Below are positions 57,645 to 64,000 of a DNA stretch of 64,000 nucleotides, piece by piece; position 1 is the first letter of the stretch, and each line of letters starts with the position of its first letter. Position numbers and translations under genes: made by a program. The DNA comes from AP-15 sp963799085 (lineage in GTDB: Bacteria; Pseudomonadota; Alphaproteobacteria; ATCC43930; CGMCC-115725), in contig CAWCWA010000006.1 of NCBI GenBank assembly GCA_963799085.1, forward strand, positions 124,001 to 188,000, written 5' to 3'. The notes beneath the pieces were generated by a model. That model made no database searches. It worked only from the letters and a program-made list of their open reading frames with translations, and was not told the origin of the DNA.

Positions 57645-58046
57645 CGAAGGCGGGGGACACCGTCAGCCGGGCCTGGCACAAGGTGCAGTCCGACCGGGAG
57701 GCCTGGCAACAGCGCGATCTGTCGCCGGACGACATCGTGCGCCTCACCCTCGACGGCACGGTGGTGCGGGTTCGCCTCGACAGGAAGGCGACCAGCCTTT
57801 CGCTGTTGGTGGCGCTGGGCGTTCGTCGTGACGGCCAGAAGGCACTGCTCGCCTTGCGCAACATGGGCGGCGAAAGCGAGGCCGCCTGGCGGGCTCTGCT
57901 GGATGACCTCGCGGCCCGCGGCCTCGGCGCGCCGGAGCTTGCCATCGTCGACGGCGCGACGGGGCTGGAGGCGGCGCTCGCGGCGCTGTGGAACGAGGTG
58001 CCGGTCCAGCGCTGCACCGTGCACAAGCATCGCCACCTGTTGGCGG
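57645..58046 (+). pseudogene. IS256-type transposase, middle piece
   Basis: GDTVSRAWHKVQSDREAWQQ, DIVRLTLDGTVVRVRLDRKA, LLVALGVRRDGQKALLALRN, MGGESEAAWRALLDDLAARG, LAIVDGATGLEAALAALWNE and VPVQRCTVHKHRHLLA: the catalytic DDE middle of a mutator-type transposase, including the first two Asp positions (TLDGT and IVDGA). It has no start and stops at an IS1380 junction near 58047. It corresponds to the part missing from the copy at 17370-18462. Confidence 0.82.
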
Positions 58047-58047
58047 T

Positions 58048-59153
58048 GGCCTTGGTGCACGAGATGCGATCGGAGGCGGAGATGCCGCTTGTTGTTCTCG
58101 GCTTGTCCCCTGGCACAATAAACTTTCTCGTGGAGCGCCTTGGGCAGGCCCGGCAGATTGGTGACGATGAAGCGGCTGTCGGCGCCCTGGGGACCGGCCT
58201 CGACGCGGGCGACGACGCGGCGCTCGACCTTGTTCCAGCTTTTGGCGGCGTAGCGGAAATCGCCGTAGCGCCGAACCTTTTCTCCCTCGCCTGCGAGGCG
58301 ACCCAGAGCGGCGTTTTCGGCGAGCGGGCCGACCTGGCGCAGCAGCACCGGATTGCCGGCGAGCCCGAAGATGTAGCCGATACCCTTGCGCTCGCACCAC
58401 GTCATCGCCTCGGGCCGGCCGTAATGGCTGTCGCCGCGCACGATGATCTCGACTGCCGGCCAGCGAGCGCGGACGCGGCCGATGACATGACGCAGCACCA
58501 GCGCCACCTCGGCCCCGTCCGGCGTCTTGCCGGGGCGCAGAGCCTGCCCTCGGGCTTGACCCGGGAGATGATCGCCACCGGCTTGCCGGTTGTCGCCTCG
58601 TAGATGTGGATCGGCAGGAAACACCGGCTGTCGTAATGGGCGTTCCACAGTGCCAGTTGCTGGCCGCCGTGCACCCGGTCCTCGGTGTCGTCGATGTCGA
58701 GCAGGATGCGGCGGGGTACCTGATCGAAGCTGTCGCAGAACAGCTCGACCATCGCCGCCACGTTTGAGCGCGGTCACGCCGGGGAGGTTCTCCAGCCGGC
58801 TGATGGTCGGCGGCGAGCACAGGTCCTCGCCGCTCTCCGGCGGCCGCCCGACCGCCATCTTGAAGGCGGCGATCCGCCCGCAGCACATCGCAGTCGTTGC
58901 CGTCGGGATAGCCCGCCGCGATCAGCAGGGCTCGATACCGGATCATCTCCGCAAGCTCGTGCCGCACCCGGTCCGGGTCGCGCGGATCTTCGAGGCAGGC
59001 AGCCAGCCGTTCGGCGATCCGAAGCCGCTGCTCGACGGCCGACAGCAACAGGATGCCGGCATCAGAGGTGAGCCGACCGCCGTCGAACCCGACATGCACC
59101 GGCTTACCCGCGACGGCTGGCAAACCCGGCAGAATCCCTGTACGATCGATCAT
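58048..59153 (-). pseudogene. IS1380-family transposase (frameshifted, 3'-truncated)
   Basis: From ATG 59153: MIDRTGILPGLPAVAGKPVH, VGFDGGRLTSDAGILLLSAV, the Asp-rich ILLDIDDTEDRVHGGQQLAL, YEATTGKPVAIISR, IIVRGDSHYGRPEAMTWCER, GIGYIFGLAGNPVLLRQVGP and LPKALHEKVYCARGQAENN. It stops at SDRISCTKATANR where the IS256 piece begins. Frame changes lie near 58870, 58760 and 58560. The AT-rich sequence at about 59250 is probably the outer end of the element. Confidence 0.85.
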
Positions 59154-59276
59154 GGCGGGCGCGAACTCCCTGCATCCGTGTTGAAACTGCTTCAGCAACA
59201 GAATCATACACGAATCCAACGGCTTGCGTCGCGTCCGCCAGCCCCTTCATGAGGCTTAGTGAATTTTTCGGGCTAA

Positions 59277-59320
59277 ACCTCTGAGTATTTTTATTTGGGT
59301 ATTAATACCTCTTAGTATTA
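59277..59320. repeat. AT-rich repeat cluster: direct repeat and palindromes
   Basis: ACCTCTGAGTATT (59277-59289) recurs as ACCTCTTAGTATT (59307-59319), 12 of 13 identical and spaced 30 bases. Between them lies a perfect 12-base palindrome GGTATTAATACC (59298-59309), which overlaps TAATAC-6-GTATTA (59303-59320). The cluster sits 27 bases past the stop of the replication-initiator-like gene. Confidence 0.5.
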
Positions 59321-59346
59321 TTAGCGTGCCAATTTGGAACTTCTGG

Positions 59347-59712
59347 TCATGCCGCCTTTCTCTTGTTGGTGAGATTGAGTTCGTAGATGTTTGGCTTCCC
59401 TTGCCCGCGGCGCATGATCCGGATGAACTTCTTGCGCTCAAGCTCCTGGACATAGCGGACGACGCTTCGCTGTCCGCCGCCCATGTCCTTGACCAGGCGC
59501 TCTTGGCCAGGAAAGCAGTAATCATTCTGCCAAGCATATTTGAGTAGCATGGTGTAGGTCAGCTTGGCGCCGGGCGACAGCTTGCCGTTGTCGAGGATGT
59601 GGTTGGGGACCTGGGTAAATCCCCTCGTCGTGAGGATGTCGGCTCCCTTGAGGACGATGTTGCGCTCGATGACCTCCGCGATCGAAACGAGCTTCTCTTC
59701 TCGGCGCTCCAT
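59347..59712 (-). CDS. HTH protein resembling plasmid replication initiators (HTH_36)
   Basis: A 121-residue, intact protein. After a short helical lead (SIAEVIERNIVLKGADILTT) it has FTQVPNHILDNGKLSPGAKL, TYTMLLKYAWQNDYCFPGQE, RLVKDMGGGQRSVVRYVQEL and ERKKFIRIMRRGQGKPNIYE, the winged-helix pattern of HTH_36 domains found in RepA/DnaD-like initiators and on integrative elements. There is no catalytic domain. Its setting, with AT-rich repeats and IS elements all round, suggests a plasmid or integrative-element remnant. Confidence 0.75.
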   Translation of the reverse strand: MERREEKLVSIAEVIERNIVLKGADILTTRGFTQVPNHILDNGKLSPGAKLTYTMLLKYAWQNDYCFPGQERLVKDMGGGQRSVVRYVQELERKKFIRIMRRGQGKPNIYELNLTNKRKAA

Positions 59713-59879
59713 GGTCGGATTTTAGCATCCGGCTTGGCTCCGGCCCGCGGCCGTGGGGATAAGCGGCTCCGCTTAATGTCGGGCGTCGTCGCGGGAGCGG
59801 TCGGGCGCGCCGAGGAGCGGCGTCAGCATTTTTTGCAAACCGGCGATCAGGTGGTTTGTCTCACAAGCGCGCTCCCTTA

Positions 59880-61113
59880 AGGAAACACTGAAAAATCCGG
59901 CTGTTGGGGCTGGCATCGGGTAGGATCTTTCAGTCCGGGGGCACTGAGGACGGGGCGATGCAGCGACAGGGTAGTTTTTCGCGGGCGGAATACGCCGGGA
60001 AGAAGAAACAGACACGGCGCGGCAGGTTTTTGGCCGAGATGGAGCGGGTGGTGCCGTGGGAGCGGCTGGTCGGACGTCTGCGGCCGTTTTATCCGAAGGG
60101 CGAACGCGGTCGGCCGCCGATCGGGCTGGAACGGATGCTGCGGCTGTACTTTTTGCAGCAATGGTACGGGTTGGCCGACGAAGCCCTGGAGGACGCGCTT
60201 TACGACAGCCAGGCGCTGCGCGGCTTTGCCGGCATCGATCTGTCGGTGGCGGTGGTTCCGGACGCGACGACGGTACTGAACTTCCGCCATTGGCTGGAGC
60301 AGCACGACCTGACCCGGGCGCTGTTCGATGAGGTGGGTGCGATGCTGGAGGAGCGCGGCCTGCTGATGCGCCAGGGCACCATTGTCGATGCCACGATCAT
60401 CGCCGCGCCGCCTTCGACGAAGAACAAGAGCAAGGCGCGCGACCCGGAAATGCACCAGACCAAGAAGGGCAATCAGTGGTACTTCGGGATGAAGGCGCAT
60501 ATCGGGGTGGATGTCGCCGCGGGGCTGGTGCACACGATGGTCGGCACCGCCGCCAACGAAGCCGACATCAATCAGACGGCGTCCCTATTGCACGGTCAGG
60601 AGGAGGCGGTCTTCGCCGATGCCGGCTATACCGGAGCGGACAAGCGGCCCGAACTTGAAGATCGCGATGTCGACTGGAACATCGCGGTCAAGCGCAGCAT
60701 CATCAAGGCGTTGCCCAAAGCCCTGCGGGATCAGGCCGAGGCGGTGGAGCGGGCGCTGTCGCCGGTGCGGGCCTGGGTCGAGCACCCGTTCCACATCGTC
60801 AAGAACCCCGGCCTGCGCCGGGACAGGCTCTGTTCCGGCATCGCAAGCTGCGCTATCGCGGCCTCTTCAAGAACACCGCGCAACTCTACACCCTGTTCGC
60901 GCTGGCCAACCTGGTGATCGTCAAGAAAACGCTGCTCGCGCAGGGCCGTGTCCGATCGCGCCCGGACTCTGTCTTGACCCCGAAAACAGCACAGGAAAAC
61001 CCCAATACAAACCTGATTTCTACCAGACGCAGACTGTTCCAGGAATGCCGCCGTCACAAACTATGCCATGGCCGCCATCACGCCAGCTATGCCAGCATTG
61101 TTCGGCGTTTCCT
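59880..61113 (+). mobile_element. IS5-family element, about 1,234 bp, TA target duplication
   Basis: Ends read AGGAAACACTGAA and (inverted) AGGAAACGCCGAA, 11 of 13 identical, each bordered by TA. A TA or TNA duplication is usual in the IS427/IS1031 groups. One transposase gene occupies the first two thirds on the plus strand. Confidence 0.8.
59958..60960 (+). pseudogene. IS5-family transposase (frameshifted near the end)
   Basis: ATG 59958 gives MQRQGSFSRAEYAGKKKQTR, then KGERGRPPIGLERMLRLYFL, LYDSQALRGFAGIDLSVAVV, VPDATTVLNFRHWLEQHDL, the first catalytic Asp in GTIVDATIIAAPPSTKNK, GNQWYFGMKAHIGVDVAAGL, the second in EEAVFADAGYTGADKRPELE, and the Glu region RAWVEHPFHIVKN. Near 60810 the frame slips and continues FRHRKLRYRGLFKNTAQLYT, LFALANLVIVKKTLLAQGRV. 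One indel separates it from an intact gene. Confidence 0.87.
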
Positions 61114-61344
61114 TAGGTGCGGATGGACCTTGCAAGAACCTCGTGGACGCTCTCTCATTTTCCTCAACCGGCAGGCGAGGGTGCGGCGCCAGTGGTTAGT
61201 ATGCGCCCAGCAAACCCGGACGGCGCCCTGATTTCTCCCGTTGAGCGGTTACCCTCGTGTCCGCTGAAAAAGGCCGCCAGCTTCTCCGATCATGCTTGGA
61301 CGGCGGCCGGGAAGTGCCTTGTCCTCTGACCCAAGGAGGTTGCG

Positions 61345-61954
61345 ATGCCCGAACCCGAGCTCATCGATCGACGCCGCGCGGCGCTGGTCGCCTACGACGT
61401 CTGTAGCCGCGCGCTGGCTCCCGTCGGATCCGGCACGGCGGGCCGAGATGCGCCCCGTGCTCGACGCTTGGGTTTGGATGATCGGGACAGCGCGGGCGGC
61501 GCGCCTGCCGGTGATATATACGACGCCCGTCAGCCGTGCTGATGGCGCCGATGTCGTCCTGCTGCCGACCGACCTTTCGCTGGAAACCGGCGTGCCGCCG
61601 CTCACCAACGCCCTTGAGGGCACGGCGGAAGCCGGTTTCCCCGATGAAATTTCGCCGCAACCCGAGGATTATGTCTTTCTCAAGCGCCGACCGAGCGCAT
61701 TTTATGGGACGGGAATTGCCGAACTCCTGCGCATGCTGCGGCGCGACACGATCATCATCGGCGGCGGCGCCACCAATCGCGGCGTCGAGACGAGTGTGCG
61801 CGAGGCCTTCAATCTCGACATCGCGTCGGTTGTGGTGCGCGAATGCTGCTGGAGCGGTGACGCCGCGGCCCACGCCTACAGCCTCGACAAGGCGATGAAA
61901 ATGTACGCCCGCATTCGGAGCCTCGAAGAGGTCGCGGCGATGCTGCGGGAATGA
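61345..61954 (+). CDS. Isochorismatase-fold hydrolase with Gly in place of the catalytic Cys (one insertion)
   Basis: ATG 61345 (MPEPELIDRRRAALVAYDVC) follows CCAAGGAGGTTGCG, a strong ribosome site. An extra C near 61429 shifts the frame; corrected length is 202 residues. The catalytic Asp is in LVAYDVCSRA and the Lys in FLKRRPSAFYGTGIAELL. The nucleophile segment reads GGGATNRGVETSVREAF, with Gly where cysteine hydrolases have Cys (TNxCVE). True isochorismatases also lack that Cys. The substrate is unknown; it may serve the neighbouring flavin monooxygenase. Confidence 0.87.
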
Positions 61955-62113
61955 GCACCCTCCGCGCGACTTGTTCACGCGGAGAGAGCGGGAGCGCAGA
62001 ACCGATCAGCGCGTATGGCGTGTCTATTGGGCGACGGCGCGGTCCGGCGTCACCCCCAGAAGTCGCCCTTGGCCCCATCGGCAAAGGGCCCTCCGGCGCA
62101 CGATTCCGCGGCG

Positions 62114-63297
62114 CTAAAACGCAAACATCGCGGTATCCGGCGCGAGGCCGAAGAGGACGCGGCCGATTGTCTCGTAATGTGCCTGCCGCCCCTGGGCCTG
62201 TTGCGAGGCAGTGTGCATGTCGCGGAAGCGGCGCTCGAACGGGCGGTCGTCGAAGATCGCCGTGGCGCCGGCACCATGATAGAGAGTGTTGACCACCTCG
62301 CGAGCCTGATGGATGGCCCAGGTCGAGGCGAGACGAATCATCGTGTTCTGTTCAAGGCTCAGTTCGCCGGTTTCACCAACTGCTCCCCAGATTTCGGCGA
62401 GGGAGCTCAGCAAGAAGGCGCGCGCCGAGCGCAGCCGGGCTTCGGCCTGCGCCAGCTGCGACTGAATCACCTGGTTCTCGCACAGCCGCTGACGGCCGCC
62501 GCGCGGCACCTTCTCTGTCGCGAGTTCAGTGAAATCGGCGATCATGCCGCGCGCGATGCCGAGCGCCACCCCGGCCACTCCCGAGGCGTACAGATTGCTG
62601 CTGCTGAAGTAGTAGAGCCGGCCCGGCTGGCGCGGCGCGATCTTTGGGTCGCGCAGCACGGTATAGCGCTCGGGAATAAAGAGATCGGTCACCGAATAGC
62701 GGTCGCTGCCGGTACCGCGCAGACCGACGACACGCCAGATATCGGTCATCGTCGCCCGGGCCTTCGGAAACAGCAGCGTGCGCAGGATTTCACCGCCATC
62801 GGCGCGGCGCAACGGCGCGCCGTCGGGACCGTGCACGACGACATGGGCGCCCAGCCAGCTCGCATGGTGGCTGCCGCTAGCGAAATTCCCGCGCCGGTCA
62901 GGCGGAACCCACCGTCGACGAGTGTCAGGTCGGCCGGCCCGACCGGGCCCCAGGCGACAATGCCGTCCAGCGGCCCAAAGATCTCCTGCGCGACTTCGGG
63001 ATCAAGAAAGGCGGCAACCATCGAGCAGCCATTCGCCTGTTCGACACACCAGCCGGTGCTGGCGTCGTGGCTGGCGATTTGCTCGACCACTTGAACGTAG
63101 GTCATCGGGTCGAGTTCGACGCCGCCAACAGAACGCGGCTGCAGCAAGCGGAACAGCCCGTTGTCCGTCAGCGCCGACACGATCGACGCCGGCAATTCAC
63201 GGTTTTGCTCGATCTCATCGGCCGCCGCGTCAAGAAGCGGCCCGAGCGCGCGCGCACGTGCGACGTAATCCGGGGCGTCACGCAAAACCTCGTCCAT
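62114..63297 (-). CDS. Acyl-CoA dehydrogenase-fold flavin monooxygenase, HpaH/HsaA-like (one deletion)
   Basis: A 394-residue protein of the group D flavin monooxygenase type (two-component, using reduced flavin). From ATG 63297: RALGPLLDAAADEIEQNREL, RLLQPRSVGGVELDPMTYVQ, IASHDASTGWCVEQANGCSM. One base is missing near 62895 in TGAWNFASGSHHASWLGAHV. The C-terminal domain has RVVGLRGTGSDRYSVTDLFI, TWAIHQAREVVNTLYHGAGA and FRDMHTASQQAQGRQAHYET. Relatives hydroxylate phenols, steroids or sulfur compounds; the substrate here is open. An FNR/FixK-type box lies 69 bases upstream. Confidence 0.86.
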
Positions 63298-63365
63298 CTC
63301 TCGACCTCCTGCCGGCGCGTCGGGGCGTCGTCGGACATTCAGCCGGTTACCTGCGAAACCTGCCC

Positions 63366-63379
63366 TTGATCTAGATCAA
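63366..63379. promoter_or_regulatory. FNR/FixK/Anr-type binding site
   Basis: TTGATCTAGATCAA is a perfect 14-base palindrome matching the consensus TTGAT-N4-ATCAA of oxygen-responsive Crp/Fnr regulators. Its centre is 75 bases before the monooxygenase ATG, which would allow a class II position (-41.5) with a 34-base leader. The other side carries only an IS3 scrap. Confidence 0.6.
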
Positions 63380-63472
63380 CCTAGGCGGCGGTACATTCTC
63401 GGACGGGATGACCCGGGCCCCGGAAGCTCCTGCAGATATGGGTAGGTCCGACTGCTGAAAGGGGGACGGACG

Positions 63473-63535
63473 ATGAAGCGATCGAGATTCAGCGAGGAGC
63501 AGATGATCGCGATGCTGCGGGAATCGGTGGGGCAG
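63473..63535 (+). pseudogene. IS3-family OrfA 5' remnant
   Basis: MKRSRFSEEQMIAMLRESV is the N-terminus of an IS3-type OrfA. After about 21 codons it meets the end of the opposite-strand gene, and nothing else of the element is seen. It follows GGGGGACGGACG. Confidence 0.7.
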
Positions 63536-63733
63536 TCAGGCGTTAAGGGCGATCAGCGCGATACCGCCGGCGACCGAGGCGCCGCCGACGATGATAGCCA
63601 GCGCGACCATCGTCGGATGGCCCAAATGTTGACCGGGCGGCGTCAGGTGCACGAGGACAGCGGCTGCCCAGATTACTGCGCCGAATAGGGACAGGCCGAG
63701 GCCGAGCTTGCGTTTGCGTCTGAGAGGCATCAT
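63536..63733 (-). CDS. Small two-helix membrane protein
   Basis: A 65-residue protein: MMPLRRKRKLGLGLSLFGAV, with a basic start and two hydrophobic helices (SLFGAVIWAAAVLVHL and MVALAIIVGGASVAGGIALI) separated by TPPGQHLGHPT. No family recognised. Its stop lies exactly where the IS3 scrap ends, so the C-terminus may be altered. It follows 11 bases after the ABC permease stop and may belong to that operon. Confidence 0.55.
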   Translation of the reverse strand: MMPLRRKRKLGLGLSLFGAVIWAAAVLVHLTPPGQHLGHPTMVALAIIVGGASVAGGIALIALNA

Positions 63734-63744
63734 TCCGCCTGCCT

Positions 63745-63999
63745 TTATACGGTGGTGGGGGCCTGGGCTTCCTGATGCCAGATCAAGAGGCGCCGGCGGA
63801 TCAGGGTCATCGCCTTGACGAGGCAGAGCCCGGCCAACGCGATCTCGACGATGCCGGCGAAGACGCCCGGAGAATTGGCAAAACGCGAGGCGGCGATCAT
63901 CGCGCCACCCAGCCCCTGGCCGCCCATCAGCATTTCGGTGACGATCGTGACGATCATCGAAACCGGCAGGGCCACCTGCAGCCCGGTCAGGATCTGCGG
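63745..63999 (-). CDS. ABC transporter permease, SsuC/TauC type (3' part)
   Basis: The frame is open at the window edge. The visible 84 residues include PQILTGLQVALPVSMIVTIV, TEMLMGGQGLGGAMIAASRF and ANSPGVFAGIVEIALAGLCL, the conserved last third of binding-protein-dependent permeases for sulfonates, taurine, nitrate or thiamine precursors. A final helix and a charged tail LIRRRLLIWHQEAQAP end the protein. The substrate cannot be told from this part. Confidence 0.82.
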   Translation of the reverse strand, partial: PQILTGLQVALPVSMIVTIVTEMLMGGQGLGGAMIAASRFANSPGVFAGIVEIALAGLCLVKAMTLIRRRLLIWHQEAQAPTTV

Positions 64000-64000
64000 C

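Noticed and set aside
49161..61113. The second island as one defence or integrative system
   Set aside because: Every recognisable part belongs to IS families or recombinase fragments. Apart from the HTH_36 gene there is no cargo, restriction, CRISPR-associated or conjugation gene.
1..64000. CRISPR arrays, rRNA or tRNA genes
   Set aside because: No regularly spaced repeats, rRNA-like blocks or convincing tRNA cloverleaf were found on reading. A tRNA could still be missed without a covariance search.

Overview
The window is GC-rich chromosomal DNA, most likely from an alphaproteobacterium, perhaps Rhodospirillales-like or an uncultured relative. This is inferred from the tatB-tatC-serS-surE-pcm gene order, the NDUFAF6-like squalene/phytoene-synthase-fold gene, the style of the class III cyclase and the high-GC codon use. 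It is a mosaic of ordinary metabolic gene blocks and two decayed insertion-sequence islands.

Layout. 0-7 kb: the end of a PEP-CTERM protein, a class III nucleotidyl cyclase, a gamma-glutamyltransferase, and a sugar-type ABC importer (two permeases plus a Tat-exported binding protein, no ATPase gene nearby). 7.1-12.7 kb: pdxJ, a PH-domain membrane protein, then tatB, tatC, serS, surE and pcm, tightly spaced or overlapping. 12.7-16.6 kb, minus strand: a TPP-dependent E1 pair with a glutathione S-transferase gene between the two subunits, a metallophosphoesterase and a VapBC-type toxin-antitoxin pair. 16.8-24.2 kb: first IS island (a resolvase gene split by an IS256 element that carries an IS110 remnant, an IS1595 copy, an IS630 copy, IS66 and IS5 scraps, and a decayed xanthine dehydrogenase locus). 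24.2-27.1 kb: a luciferase-like monooxygenase / CMD / AhpD-like module and a VOC protein. 27.5-39.6 kb: a lipoprotein, an Ldh2-type dehydrogenase, an ABM-fold protein, two acyl-CoA dehydrogenases with an acyl-CoA synthetase (NDP-forming), a Tat-exported 5'-nucleotidase-like protein, an enoyl-CoA hydratase and Fe-type superoxide dismutase. 39.6-44.3 kb: a four-gene minus-strand cluster (E1 alpha, E1 beta, an unrecognised tandem-duplicated protein, an acetolactate-synthase-like TPP enzyme). 44.3-49.2 kb: a glycosyltransferase, a DoxX-like protein, rmuC, ridA, a cupin and a DUF4010-type membrane protein. 49.2-61.1 kb: second IS island (IS110, IS1595, IS21, two oppositely oriented recombinase pieces, IS66, an IS110 tail, an IS256 middle, IS1380, a replication-initiator-like HTH gene, IS5). 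61.3-64 kb: an isochorismatase-fold protein, an HpaH/HsaA-like flavin monooxygenase with an upstream FNR/FixK-type box, a small membrane protein and the end of an ABC permease.

The dominant oddity is that many genes, including the essential serS and tatC, are broken by single-base frameshifts. Of 15 that I resolved by hand, 12 are one-base insertions and 3 one-base deletions. That pattern looks more like unpolished long-read sequence than natural decay, so frameshifted core genes are annotated here as genes. The IS islands also carry genuine rearrangements (nested insertions, target duplications, internal deletions, an inversion) that sequencing error cannot explain.

The best candidate for an undescribed system is the four-gene cluster at 39.6-44.3 kb. 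It pairs an E1 heterodimer that has no E2 or E3 with a second TPP enzyme and a two-repeat protein of unknown function.
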